Origin: Epsilonproteobacteria bacterium tcs-49
Lineage (GTDB): Bacteria; Campylobacterota; Campylobacteria; Campylobacterales; Sulfurovaceae
DNA: 64,000 bases
NCBI GenBank assembly: GCA_002049495.1
Contig: LLYS01000001.1
Location: 350,674 to 414,673, forward strand
Direction of reading: 5' to 3'
Below, in pieces: positions 34,540 to 43,822 of this stretch (positions within the stretch are counted from its first letter, which is position 1; each line of letters starts with the position of its first letter). Below the pieces are notes generated by a model. That model saw nothing but the letters and a program-made list of their open reading frames with translations. It did no database searches and had not been told where the DNA came from. The position numbers and the translations under genes are program-made.

Positions 34540-36672
34540 TTAGCTTACAAACTCTTTGGTGGCAAGTTCCACTTTTTTTCCCTTTTGGCCAAGGACGACC
34601 ACTTCGACCTCTTCACCCTCCGTGAAGTAATCATGCATATCGTTTATGCGGCCCTTGGCCACTTTGGAGATGTGCAGCAGCGCTTCATATCCGTCGATCT
34701 CGATAAAGGCGCCGAAATCGACGATACGCTTAACCTTGCCTTTATAGACCTGCCCCTCTTGAAAACTCGGCGGCGTATCGGCTTTGGTAAGCTTTTGGAT
34801 ATACTCTTTTGCCCCGCCGACGTTCTCTTTGCTCTCTCCGGCGACCTTGACGCTGCCGCTGTCACGGTCCAGATCGATACTGACGTCAAACTTTTCGATG
34901 ATCTTTTTAATGGTCGCTCCCGCCTTGCCGATGACGCTTGCGATCGCCCCGGGATCGATATCGAAAAGTTCCACGCTTGGCAATACCTTTTCGTTAAGCT
35001 CGATCTGCGCTTCCGCAGCGTCCATGATATCGAGGATATGCAATCTTGCCTTTTTTGCCTGGATTAGCGCGTCTTTCAAGATGGCACGGTCGATGCCGCC
35101 GAGTTTGATATCCATCTGCAGCGCGGTGATCCCCTCACGGCTTCCCGCGACTTTAAAATCCATATCCCCGTCGGCATCTTCCAAGCCCATGATATCGGTC
35201 AATACCGCGTACTCGTCGCCTTCGGTAACAAGCCCCATCGCAACGCCGGCGATGGAATCGACCATCTCCAGTCCCGTTGCTTTGAGCGCAAGGGTACCGC
35301 CGCAAACGGTCGCCATGGACGAAGAACCGTTGCTCTCAAGAATCTCCGAAACCAGCCGCACCGTCTCGGGGGTTTTCAAAGATGACTCCAAAGCCCGCTT
35401 CGCCAGGTTGCCGTGTCCCAGTTCACGTCTGCCCGGAGGCCCTACGCGGCTGGCTTCACCGACGCTAAAGCCGGGGAAGTTGTAGTGCACCATGAAGTTT
35501 TCATTCTGCGTGTCGCTTTCGGTAAGCAGCTCATACATCTGCGCGTCCTTATCGCCCCCAAGCGTAGAAACCACGAGTGCCTGCGTCTGGCCTCTGGTAA
35601 AAAGACACGACCCGTGCACGTTTGGCAGCAGGTTGGTTTCGATCTCGATGGGACGCACCTCCTCAAGGGCTCTGCCGTCCACACGCTTGCGCTCTTTCAA
35701 AATCATTTCGCGAACGACGCTTTTTTTGTATTTGCTCAATACTTTATAGGTGAGCTCCTCGTCCCACTCTTTATCCGCGGCGATCTCCTTGGCGATATTT
35801 TTCAAGCCCGAGGAGCGCTCGCTTTTTGCCATCTGCAGCAGCGCTTCTTTGACGCGCTGCGCATAACGGGCTTCGATCTCGGCATAGATCGTTTCATCCA
35901 GCTTCTCTTCAACGAGCTCCACCTCTTTGCTCTGTTTTTTCACCTTTTCAAACACCGCTTCGCACTTTTGGCAGCTTGCGGTTACGGCGTCCTGGGCTCT
36001 TTCTATCCCCTCAAGTAAAACCTCTTCGCTAATGGCGTTGTTGTTTTGAATCGCGACGGTCGTCATCGCCGGTTCGACGATGGCATCCTGGGATTGCGCC
36101 ATATCCATCGTGGCGTTGGACTTCATCTCGATCATGAGAAGATCCTCTTTCGTCCCCGCGATGAAAAGATCCAGCGAAGAATCCTCCGGAGAGTTTACGG
36201 TCAACTCCCCCGCTCTTTGCCCGATACGCACGGCGTTAACCAGTTGGTTTACGGGCAGATCGGACGTATACAGCGCGGCTGAGGCGGCGTTGAGCGCGGC
36301 GACTTGCAGATCGGTTTCATTATCGGCGCTAAGTACCAGTACCGTCACTTGAACGGGATAGTAAAACCCTTTGGGGAAAAGCGGTCGGATACTTCTGTCG
36401 ATAATCCGCGACGTGAGCGTTTCAAAATCGCCGGGTTTGGTTTCACGCTTGATAAACCCTCCGGGGATCTTTCTGGCGGCGTACGCTTTTTCGATATACT
36501 GGACCGTCAAAGGCAGGAACTCCTCCTCGATCGCCTTATCGTCCATCACGACCGTGGCTAAAATCACCGTGTCGTTCACCTTGTATAAAACCGAACCGTT
36601 GGCCTGTTTAGCCACCTTGTTAAACTCGTAAATCTCTCGTAAATTGTTGCTTTCAATCGTGCATTTGGTCAT
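34540..36672 (-). CDS. pnp: Polynucleotide phosphorylase
   Basis: 710 residues from the ATG at 36672; in-frame ATGs at 36690 and 36687 lie within a 10-bp repeat tract. Two RNase PH-like domains (PGGFIKRETKPGDFETLTSRIIDRSIRPLFP; then GQTQALVVSTLGGDKDAQ and FNFPGFSVGEASRVGPPGRRELGHG), a KH domain (GAIASVIGKAGATIKKI) and an S1 domain (GQVYKGKVKRIVDFGAFIEIDG). It degrades RNA 3' to 5' with phosphate. No purine-rich ribosome site stands before the ATG apart from the GAAAAG of the repeat, so initiation may depend on the repeat or on coupling to the upstream gene. Confidence 0.95.
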   Translation of the reverse strand: MTKCTIESNNLREIYEFNKVAKQANGSVLYKVNDTVILATVVMDDKAIEEEFLPLTVQYIEKAYAARKIPGGFIKRETKPGDFETLTSRIIDRSIRPLFPKGFYYPVQVTVLVLSADNETDLQVAALNAASAALYTSDLPVNQLVNAVRIGQRAGELTVNSPEDSSLDLFIAGTKEDLLMIEMKSNATMDMAQSQDAIVEPAMTTVAIQNNNAISEEVLLEGIERAQDAVTASCQKCEAVFEKVKKQSKEVELVEEKLDETIYAEIEARYAQRVKEALLQMAKSERSSGLKNIAKEIAADKEWDEELTYKVLSKYKKSVVREMILKERKRVDGRALEEVRPIEIETNLLPNVHGSCLFTRGQTQALVVSTLGGDKDAQMYELLTESDTQNENFMVHYNFPGFSVGEASRVGPPGRRELGHGNLAKRALESSLKTPETVRLVSEILESNGSSSMATVCGGTLALKATGLEMVDSIAGVAMGLVTEGDEYAVLTDIMGLEDADGDMDFKVAGSREGITALQMDIKLGGIDRAILKDALIQAKKARLHILDIMDAAEAQIELNEKVLPSVELFDIDPGAIASVIGKAGATIKKIIEKFDVSIDLDRDSGSVKVAGESKENVGGAKEYIQKLTKADTPPSFQEGQVYKGKVKRIVDFGAFIEIDGYEALLHISKVAKGRINDMHDYFTEGEEVEVVVLGQKGKKVELATKEFVS

Positions 36673-36680
36673 CTTTTCAT

Positions 36681-36720
36681 CTTTCATCATCTTTCATCAT
36701 CTTTCATCATCTTTCATCAT
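36681..36720. repeat. Four perfect 10-bp tandem repeats at the pnp start
   Basis: CTTTCATCAT is repeated four times (minus strand GATGATGAAA), with degenerate copies on both sides. The tract contains the stop of the phosphoribosyltransferase gene and possible start codons of pnp. Because 10 is not a multiple of 3, copy-number change would alter the frame relation between both genes. Confidence 0.9.
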
Positions 36721-37342
36721 CTTTATCTATCGTCATACTTTCGTAGTAAAATTCCGTATCTATAAAATCCTCAACGGCGTAGGGAGTAAAAACTTCGTCG
36801 GCAACGCTGAGCAGATCCCGTTTCACGTCTTCTGCGATGACGGGAGTTGCCATGTAGACATTCTTTCCACCGAGTTCTATCGCTGTTTTAATGGCGGTCA
36901 TCGCCGTCAAACCGGTTTCTACACCATTATCCACAAGTATAACATACCTATTATCAAATCTGCTTATCTGCTCCCCCTGGCGATACTTGTACGATTGCTG
37001 CATCAGCTTCTCCTCATGCTCACGAATCGCCTGGTTGTACACGAAGTCCTCCTTGATATCAAAGGCTTTCATAAGCTGCTTGTTCATCACGATATCCTGG
37101 GTCTCACTCACCCTCGCGATGGTCAAAGCCTCATTGTTGGGGGCCTGAATGGGCACGGTAAGCATCAGCGCGTACTCGCTGTTTGTCATACGCGCCATCT
37201 TTTTGGCGATATGCTCCGCTTCCAGGCTGATCGCAACCACGAGCGTAGGAAAACGGCGCATCTTTTTCACCGGCATCGCATCCATCAGTTTTTCATACGC
37301 ATCGTCCAAATCCTTAAACAGTCTTTGACAGCAGATCTTCAT
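36707..37342 (-). CDS. Phosphoribosyltransferase-domain protein
   Basis: 211 residues. The PRPP-binding loop is RYVILVDNGVETGLTAMTAI (residues about 130-150), with a hydrophobic strand before it and Asp replaced by Asn-Gly in the usual DD motif. The N-terminal region (FPTLVVAISLEAEHIAKKMAR) resembles the Campylobacterota-specific phosphoribosyltransferases found next to lptD and pnp. The substrate is unknown. It begins 17 bp after lptD, with AAGGATAAAG before its ATG, and its final codons lie in the 10-bp repeat tract. Confidence 0.8.
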   Translation of the reverse strand: MKICCQRLFKDLDDAYEKLMDAMPVKKMRRFPTLVVAISLEAEHIAKKMARMTNSEYALMLTVPIQAPNNEALTIARVSETQDIVMNKQLMKAFDIKEDFVYNQAIREHEEKLMQQSYKYRQGEQISRFDNRYVILVDNGVETGLTAMTAIKTAIELGGKNVYMATPVIAEDVKRDLLSVADEVFTPYAVEDFIDTEFYYESMTIDKDDER

Positions 37343-37359
37343 GACTTTATCCTTTGCGC

Positions 37360-39393
37360 TTAAAAGCTGTATCCAAAGCCGCCCAGCGGCACCAGATTGA
37401 TTTCAAAATATACGGCTCTGTTCTTCTTTGAGCGCTTGATACTCGAAGTCAGCGTGGGGATGATATCCTCACTGTATTTTATCTTATAATCCCAACAATC
37501 CTTGTCCACGTGCACCCCTATCGCACGCTTTTTCGCATATCTGTTCTCATAATCGTAATCAAACTCCAAAAAGAATTTGTAATTTTTATACTTGTAGCTA
37601 AAATCGGAGGTCAGATAATTGCTTTTTGTTCCGTCGAAGTTGTTGTTGTAAAAATGGGTCAACGCTACGGTATAGGGGTCGTGTTTCACGTCTAAGCGGG
37701 TGGAGATCCGGCTGAGTTTATCATAGCGGTGGGAGTAGTAACTGTTGATCTTCATGGAAACCCCGTCCACGACGCTAAAGTGCAGCGTATTTTCCATATC
37801 GCCTTTAACCTTCGCCCCGTTTTCGTAAGTGACGGGCTGGTTGAAACTGTGGTAAAACAGCTCCTCCTCATTGAAGCCGTAAAAATACTGTTTGAAATAT
37901 ACGTTAAAACCCTCCTGGGGCGTGGTGATCGAAAAAAACTCCTGCTGGTCCGCCGAAAGGTTCTCATAAAGCAGATCCTCATCCTCATAGCCCGGTCGGG
38001 TGTACGATATCCCGAAATTGATGTTGTGGTAACCAAATCCGTACTTTTTGATCAGATCGCTATAGAGCTCCACCTGGTGGTAGTTGCGTTTATAGCGGTA
38101 CGTTTGCGAATCATCCCCGAACTCGACGCTGGTAACGTAGATATTTTCCGAAACGGAAAAATTCAGATAATCGTTCAGTGCCCGGGAGTAGAAGGTAAGG
38201 GGCAGATTCAACTCCAACTGCTTGGCCCGCAGCCCCTCCTGCCTGTAGTAGTTGCTGTGCTGCAGATCGACCGAATACAGAATCTTGTCGAGAAAAAGCG
38301 TATCGTTGAACTTGTGCAGCTGGGTACGGGGGAGCAGGTGCAGCGTATCGGCGTTGGATTGTTTGGAGGTATCGTCGTAATATTTTGAATAGGAACCCAG
38401 GAAATACTCCGTATCCGTAGCGTAGTAGTTCATCTTCGACTCGATCAAATCTCCGGTTACGGTGGTATCGGTATCCCGGCGCAGAAGGTTGAGGTAATCG
38501 ATATCGCGGATCTTTTTCCCGTTGAAGTAAAATCCGTCGTCGATCCCGTCGATGACGTCGGCGTCGTCGTAAAACAGTTCTATTCCCGTATGGATACTGT
38601 TTTGCAGCGCATTCTCCTCTACGTAATCGGCCTGCTCTTTAAACCATCCCGCTTTGATAAAGCCCGAAGAGTTTGCGCTGTTTACGAAGCGAAACGTCCC
38701 GTGCATCCCCAAACTCCTGTTGGTTCGGATCTGGGGGTTAAGCTCCAGATCCCACCAGAGTTCGGGAGCGATAAAGATGGGCTGTTCGTAAAAAAAACCC
38801 TCATCATTGCTAAATCCCAGATAGGGGCGCAGCAGTCCCGTTCTTCTGTCCGTATTCGTAGAGATACGCAGATAGGGAAGATACAACAGCGGAAACTCTT
38901 TGATATAGAGTACGGGATTATACAGATCCAAAAGCTCCGCCCCGCCGTCATACTCCGAAGAGCTAAACTCCATCGTCCAATCCGGATCATCGGGATCGCA
39001 GCTGGAAACGATAGCGTTTTCGGTCATATACAAAGAAGCCTTTTTCTCCCCTTCACAACTTTTGATCCACAGCTGCGTATCCTCATCGACGAAGAAGAAG
39101 GGAACAAACTTCGAGTCGTTGTTGTCAAGGTTGATGCGCGCTTTATCGCTGACGACGGAGACTTTGTTGTTATCGATGATAAAAACGTTGCCCTCAAGGT
39201 CTACCCTGGAGCTGTTTTTATCCCAGTATACCCTGTTGGCAAAAAGGTACTTCCCCTCATACAAAACCACCGCATCGTTTTCCGCTTTGACGATATCGCC
39301 CTCGCTGGAGATACTTTTTGCCGTAATCTCCATATCCGATTTGGCAAAAAGAAAAAAAGGTATCAGCAGTAGAAGAAGAACCTTTTTAGACAT
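37360..39393 (-). CDS. lptD: LPS-assembly outer-membrane protein LptD
   Basis: 677 residues, shorter than the 780-residue enterobacterial form but usual for this phylum. Signal peptide (KKVLLLLLIPFFLFA), an OstA/LptA-like N-domain (ITAKSISSEGDIVKAENDAVVLYEGKYLFANRVYWD), then the barrel domain with the conserved Cys-containing strand region (SCDPDDPDW) and a terminal Phe (GGFGYSF). It inserts lipopolysaccharide in the outer membrane with LptE. Its start overlaps the RDD gene by 8 bases. Confidence 0.93.
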   Translation of the reverse strand: MSKKVLLLLLIPFFLFAKSDMEITAKSISSEGDIVKAENDAVVLYEGKYLFANRVYWDKNSSRVDLEGNVFIIDNNKVSVVSDKARINLDNNDSKFVPFFFVDEDTQLWIKSCEGEKKASLYMTENAIVSSCDPDDPDWTMEFSSSEYDGGAELLDLYNPVLYIKEFPLLYLPYLRISTNTDRRTGLLRPYLGFSNDEGFFYEQPIFIAPELWWDLELNPQIRTNRSLGMHGTFRFVNSANSSGFIKAGWFKEQADYVEENALQNSIHTGIELFYDDADVIDGIDDGFYFNGKKIRDIDYLNLLRRDTDTTVTGDLIESKMNYYATDTEYFLGSYSKYYDDTSKQSNADTLHLLPRTQLHKFNDTLFLDKILYSVDLQHSNYYRQEGLRAKQLELNLPLTFYSRALNDYLNFSVSENIYVTSVEFGDDSQTYRYKRNYHQVELYSDLIKKYGFGYHNINFGISYTRPGYEDEDLLYENLSADQQEFFSITTPQEGFNVYFKQYFYGFNEEELFYHSFNQPVTYENGAKVKGDMENTLHFSVVDGVSMKINSYYSHRYDKLSRISTRLDVKHDPYTVALTHFYNNNFDGTKSNYLTSDFSYKYKNYKFFLEFDYDYENRYAKKRAIGVHVDKDCWDYKIKYSEDIIPTLTSSIKRSKKNRAVYFEINLVPLGGFGYSF

Positions 39394-39838
39394 CGGCTAC
39401 GACACACTTTGCCACTTTATCGTGCAGGGTTTGCTTATTGAGGTCGAAAAAGGCCATGAGAAACCCGAAGTAGAAGATGATTTCACTGATAATACGAAAA
39501 ATCGCCCGCGTCAGCGAAGCCATAAAACCGGGCGTATCCAGGGTGGCAATTTCCAAAACCCGGATCTTCATGACGATCTTGCCTACCGTCGCCCCGTATT
39601 GATACACAAAGAAAGTATGGTATACGATCTTGACCATCATGATTTCCCAAAACGCCTGATTGATGATCTCGGCCGTTTGTACGAAGCCGCTGGAGTTCAT
39701 GATCGCATCCCAAAAAATAATCATAAAAACAAAGGAGATCAAAATATCATCTATCACGTACGCCAGTGCACGCTTTCTGGTATCCGCTACGGAGATCTCT
39801 TCACGATAGAGATGTTCTTGCAGCTGTTCCGGATCCAT
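39386..39838 (-). CDS. RDD-family membrane protein
   Basis: 150 residues from the ATG at 39838, which overlaps the purD stop as TAATG. RDD signature: TRKRALAYVIDDILISFVF near the N-terminus, then YGATVGKIVMKIRVLEI and three membrane helices. Function of RDD proteins is poorly known; some have been linked to ion or osmotic homeostasis. It is translationally coupled to purD and lptD. Confidence 0.88.
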   Translation of the reverse strand: MDPEQLQEHLYREEISVADTRKRALAYVIDDILISFVFMIIFWDAIMNSSGFVQTAEIINQAFWEIMMVKIVYHTFFVYQYGATVGKIVMKIRVLEIATLDTPGFMASLTRAIFRIISEIIFYFGFLMAFFDLNKQTLHDKVAKCVVADV

Positions 39839-41106
39839 TAGCGAAGGGCCTGATACGCGATATCGGTACGGCACTGTTTCCCCATAAAGTGCACCTGTCC
39901 ACAGAGTTCATAAGCCAGATCCCTGGCCTCCTTGATCGTATCGCCGAAGCCTACGCATACCAAAACGCGGCCGCCGGTTGCCAACAGCTCTCCATCCTCT
40001 TTCTTTACTCCCGCATAGGCGATATAACTGTTTTGCCCCAAGTTCTCGTCCGCACTTTCATCGACGATGATCTGGGCGGGTTCGCTGGAACCGTACGGGT
40101 AGTTTTTGCTCGCCATCACCACCCCAACGGCTTTTTGATCGCTGATCGTTACTTTCAGATCGCTCAAACCGCCCGTAGCAGCCGCCGTGAAAAATTCGCT
40201 GGCGGGGGTTTTGATCAGCGGCATCAGCACTTCGCATTCGGGATCGCCGAAGCGGACGTTGTATTCCAGCACTTTGGCATCGCCGTCTACGATCATCAAC
40301 CCGATAAACAAGACCCCCTTAAAGGGGTTGTCTTCAGCTTCCATCCCGGCCAGGGTCGGTTTGACCACCCTCTCTTCCACCTGCTTAAACAGCCTCTCAT
40401 CGATAAGCGGCGCGGGAGCATACGCACCCATTCCCCCCGTATTGGGGCCCTCGTCGCCGTCTAAAAGCCGTTTGTGATCTTGCGCCGCGGGCAGCAGGAC
40501 GTAATCCTTGCCGTCGCATATAGCAAACATGGAGAGTTCATAGCCGTCTAAAAACTCCTCCACGACGATCTTGGTCCCCGCGTCGCCGAAGGCTTCTCCG
40601 CTGAGCATCTGCTGCGCCGTTTCCTTAGCTTCGCTTTTGCTTTGGGCGATGATCACCCCCTTGCCCGCGCACAAACCGTCGGCTTTGACGACGATGGGGG
40701 CTTCGAGGGTTTCGATAAACTCCGACGCTTTGTCCGCATCCGAAGTTTCGAGATACCGTGCCGTGGGGATACCGTGGCGGGAGAGGAAGTTTTTCATAAA
40801 AATCTTTGATCCCTCCAGCTGCGCGGCTTTTGCCCGGGGGCCGAAAACCGTCAAGCCGTGGCTTTCAAACACATCGACGATCCCCTCCACCAACGGAGCC
40901 TCCGGTCCCACGACGGTCAGGTCGACAGCGTTATCCTTCGCAAACGCCGCCAACGCTTCAAAATCGCTTATGGCGATATTTTCCCCCAGCGCATCGGTGG
41001 CTCCGTTGCCCGGCGCGAAGTACACCTTGTCCACCTGTTCATCTTGATAAAACGCTCTGCCGATGGCATACTCTCTTCCGCCGCTTCCTACGATTAATAC
41101 ATTCAT
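39838..41106 (-). CDS. purD: Phosphoribosylamine-glycine ligase
   Basis: 422 residues. N-terminal GSGGREYAIGRA, ATP-grasp core with VVKADGLCAGKGVIIA and NTGGMGAYAPAPL, and the C-terminal domain DPECEVLMPLIKT then VGVVMASKNYPYG. It joins 5-phosphoribosylamine and glycine in purine synthesis. GAAGG lies before the ATG. The probable 6S RNA is encoded about 70 bp upstream on the same strand. Confidence 0.96.
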   Translation of the reverse strand: MNVLIVGSGGREYAIGRAFYQDEQVDKVYFAPGNGATDALGENIAISDFEALAAFAKDNAVDLTVVGPEAPLVEGIVDVFESHGLTVFGPRAKAAQLEGSKIFMKNFLSRHGIPTARYLETSDADKASEFIETLEAPIVVKADGLCAGKGVIIAQSKSEAKETAQQMLSGEAFGDAGTKIVVEEFLDGYELSMFAICDGKDYVLLPAAQDHKRLLDGDEGPNTGGMGAYAPAPLIDERLFKQVEERVVKPTLAGMEAEDNPFKGVLFIGLMIVDGDAKVLEYNVRFGDPECEVLMPLIKTPASEFFTAAATGGLSDLKVTISDQKAVGVVMASKNYPYGSSEPAQIIVDESADENLGQNSYIAYAGVKKEDGELLATGGRVLVCVGFGDTIKEARDLAYELCGQVHFMGKQCRTDIAYQALR

Positions 41107-41177
41107 ACCCTGCCTTCAACTGTTTATTGTCAAGAAATTATCTGTATATCATGGCCCCATAACATACGGATAATCCC

Positions 41178-41376
41178 GTCTCCCAAGCGGGCGGTTCGTA
41201 AAGAGTGGCCCATAAGAGCCAACGTTGCGGAAGGGAGCCCTCTCTCAGGCCACAACTTCTCGCCCCAATCTAAGGTGGCTCAAACGAAGTCATCGTCACA
41301 CGAAAGGACTACGCGTTTCCGCTATATTCTAGTGTTGGACCCCCGAATGTACGAAGTATCGTCCCGCTTAGGTCAT
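41178..41376 (-). ncRNA. ssrS: Probable 6S RNA
   Basis: A gene-free segment upstream of purD with a perfect TATAAT -10 placed 7 bp before the expected 5' end. The ends of the roughly 190-base transcript pair: CCTAAGCGGG (minus strand of 41363-41372) with CCCGCTTGGG (41182-41191), a 10-bp stem with one wobble. An internal helix GTGGCC/GGCCAC adds to a long rod-like hairpin. Size, rod shape and its position beside purD fit 6S RNA, the RNA that mimics an open promoter and binds RNA polymerase. The primary sequence was not matched to a covariance model, so this is a structural inference. Confidence 0.6.
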
Positions 41377-41382
41377 AGTGTT

Positions 41383-41388
41383 ATTATA
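41383..41388 (-). promoter_or_regulatory. -10 element of the 6S RNA candidate
   Basis: TATAAT on the minus strand, preceded by an AT-rich stretch (GGAAAAATTTG) instead of a clear -35, as is common for sigma-70 promoters in Campylobacterota. Confidence 0.6.
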
Positions 41389-41499
41389 ACAAATTTTTCC
41401 ATAAGCCCACTTTCACGCCCCGCTGCAACCTGCTGTAACTGGGGTGTAACCGATCCGTGTTAAGATAGCGGATGGTTTGTGCACCGTTAGGAGTATATA

Positions 41500-43242
41500 A
41501 TGTTAGATCTGAAATGGACCAATATCGTCAAAAAACTCGACTTCGCTATGCAGCCTATCGTCAGCAGCGCTACGGGCTATCTGTACGGGGTGGAGGTTCT
41601 TTTGCGAAACGTCCGGGAAGCCGGGGGCTACTACTCGATCTTTAACTGTTTCGACGACGCTTTCGACGACGGGGTTTTATACCAGTTCGATATCGAACTG
41701 CGCAAACTCGCTTTTGAAAAATTCAAAAAACTCGACCATGATAATTTAACACTGTTTTACAACCTCGACAGCCGGCTGATGTATATGCCCGATTACAAAG
41801 CGGGCAATACGCAAAAGATCCTGCACAAACTCAACCTGGATAAAAGCGATATCTGCTACGAAGTTTCCGAACGGGGCAGCTTGAAAGATCCCAGTGCCAT
41901 AAAGAACCTGATCCAAACATACAAAAACGAAGACTTTGAAATCGCCCTGGACGATTACGGCACCGGGATATCCGGGCTGCAGCTACTGTACTTCAGCGAA
42001 CCCGATTTCATCAAGATCGATCGTTTTTTCATCAAAGAGATCGAAAACGACATGCGCAAGAAACACTTTTGCCACTCCATCATCAACATGGCCCACTCCA
42101 TGGGGATCAAGGTGATCGCGGAGGGGATCGAAACGAAAAAGGAGTACTACGTCTGCAAGGAGGTCGGAGCCGACTACGTCCAGGGGTATTTCATCCAAGA
42201 ACCCACCACAGACAGCGACAAAATCGAGGAGAAATACGACGACATCATCGCATTGAACAAAGCCGATAAACGCTACAAGGAAAATTCGCTCATCAATAAA
42301 AAATATATCGAAACGGGAATAGAACCGCTAAAAGAAGATGTGAGTATGCATGAGCTTTTTCTCTATTTCAAACAAAACCCCCAGCGGAGTTTCGTCCCCA
42401 TCGTCAACCGCCACTACAACCTCGTCGGCGTTATCCACGAAATCGATATCAAAAAGATCTCTTACTCCCAATACGGGCTCGCTTTGGCGAAAAACGATTC
42501 TTTCGGGGCGAAACTTTCAAACTATATCCGCCCCGCCGCTTCGGTGGAGCTTAGCTGGGGCATCGATAAAACGCTGGAGATATACAACCTGGACAAGGAG
42601 AGCAACAAGGGGATCTTTGTCACCAAGGATAACCATTACTACGGCTTTATCCACGTCAACAGCCTGCTCTCGCTCTCCTACAAACGCAACATCCAGATCG
42701 CGCAAAACCAAAACCCCCTGACCAAACTGCCCGGAAACGAATCGATCGAACAGCATTTGGCATCTATCTACGAAAACGGCTCCAAACGCCACCATCTGGT
42801 CTATTTCGATTTTAACGATTTCAAACCCTTTAACGACAGTTACGGCTTCAGACAGGGAGATCGCGCTATCTTGATGTTTGCGGAGATTTTACGAAAAGGG
42901 TTGCCCGCCGAAGTGTTTAAAGCCCATGTGGGCGGGGACGACTTTTTTATCGCCTTTGAGGATTTCGACTATCACGATGTATACGCCCTGGTCAGCGCCA
43001 TACGCGAAAAATTCAAAAACTCCGTCTCCTCGCTGTATAAGCAAAAGGACCGCAACAACGGTTACCTCAAATCCAAAGACAGATTCGGAACAAGCCGCAA
43101 GTTCAATCTGCTGGACGTGGCCGCGGCCATCATAGAGATCGACAGTAAAACGGTCAATGATTTAAAATTCGATGATTCTTTGGGGATGATAAAAAAGAGC
43201 GCCAAAGGATCGCCGCGCCCCATCGGCGTTTCGATCCTTTAA
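41500..43242 (+). CDS. EAL-CBS-GGDEF cyclic-di-GMP protein
   Basis: 580 residues. EAL domain 1-250 with EVLLR in place of EALLR and the other catalytic parts present (LFYNLDSR, LDDYGTGISG, IKIDRFF, AEGIET, GADYVQGY). A CBS-pair-like middle (about 280-400: FVPIVNRHYNLVGVIHEIDI, GIFVTKDNHYYGFIHV) and a GGDEF domain 410-575 with YFDFNDFKPFNDSYG and GGDDF. Both active sites look usable, so it could make and break c-di-GMP, with the CBS pair as a nucleotide sensor. TAGGAG lies before the ATG. It is encoded alone and convergent with oorC. Confidence 0.92.
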   Translation: MLDLKWTNIVKKLDFAMQPIVSSATGYLYGVEVLLRNVREAGGYYSIFNCFDDAFDDGVLYQFDIELRKLAFEKFKKLDHDNLTLFYNLDSRLMYMPDYKAGNTQKILHKLNLDKSDICYEVSERGSLKDPSAIKNLIQTYKNEDFEIALDDYGTGISGLQLLYFSEPDFIKIDRFFIKEIENDMRKKHFCHSIINMAHSMGIKVIAEGIETKKEYYVCKEVGADYVQGYFIQEPTTDSDKIEEKYDDIIALNKADKRYKENSLINKKYIETGIEPLKEDVSMHELFLYFKQNPQRSFVPIVNRHYNLVGVIHEIDIKKISYSQYGLALAKNDSFGAKLSNYIRPAASVELSWGIDKTLEIYNLDKESNKGIFVTKDNHYYGFIHVNSLLSLSYKRNIQIAQNQNPLTKLPGNESIEQHLASIYENGSKRHHLVYFDFNDFKPFNDSYGFRQGDRAILMFAEILRKGLPAEVFKAHVGGDDFFIAFEDFDYHDVYALVSAIREKFKNSVSSLYKQKDRNNGYLKSKDRFGTSRKFNLLDVAAAIIEIDSKTVNDLKFDDSLGMIKKSAKGSPRPIGVSIL

Positions 43243-43253
43243 GCTTCGGGGAG

Positions 43254-43811
43254 TTATTTCCCCATTGCCTCACTGGAGTATTTATAACCCAGATCGTAGG
43301 CTTTGAGGTTGATATCGTGTACCTTTTTGGGTACTTTAGAAAGCATCGTTTCTTTAAGATGTTCTTTATCGATTGCGTTCATGATGTTGTTAGCGATCCC
43401 AAGGGCGATAACCGATTGGGTAATCACGTTGCCCACTTCCTCTTTCGCGATAGTAATAATGGGAATCTCGATGATATTCCACTTTTTTCTATCCTCTTCG
43501 GTAGGCGTGATCAGGTTGGGCTCGATCACGATCGTACCGCCTTCACTTACCCCGTCTTTAAACAGGTCGTAACTTTTCTGCGCAACGGAAAGCATGAAAT
43601 CCACCTCTCCGTCGTTTGCGTATGGATAAAAGATTTCATCATCGTCAAGGATGATATCCACAACCGTAGGACCGCCACGTACCTGTGATGTATATGTAGC
43701 CGTCTTCTGTCCGTAACCGCCGGCTTTGATCTTTGCCGTAGCAAAGATTTCGCCAGCAAGAAGTACACCCTGTCCGCCGACACCCGTAAATCTCATTATC
43801 GTTCTAGCCAT
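43254..43811 (-). CDS. oorC: 2-oxoglutarate:ferredoxin oxidoreductase, gamma subunit
   Basis: 185 residues with the gamma-subunit opening FTGVGGQGVLLAGEIFATAKIKAGGYGQKTATYTSQVRGG cut across residues 8-45 (here described by its key motif GGQGV). It is the last gene of oorDABC, 11 bp after oorB and convergent with the EAL gene 11 bp away. The complex carboxylates succinyl-CoA to 2-oxoglutarate in the reductive TCA cycle or runs the reverse. Confidence 0.95.
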   Translation of the reverse strand: MARTIMRFTGVGGQGVLLAGEIFATAKIKAGGYGQKTATYTSQVRGGPTVVDIILDDDEIFYPYANDGEVDFMLSVAQKSYDLFKDGVSEGGTIVIEPNLITPTEEDRKKWNIIEIPIITIAKEEVGNVITQSVIALGIANNIMNAIDKEHLKETMLSKVPKKVHDINLKAYDLGYKYSSEAMGK

Positions 43812-43822
43812 TGTGTACCTCC

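Noticed and set aside
41178..41376. tmRNA or SRP RNA instead of 6S RNA
   Set aside because: No tRNA-like acceptor/T-arm or CCA end and no tag frame for tmRNA; too long and without the GGAA-type apical domain recognised for short SRP RNA.
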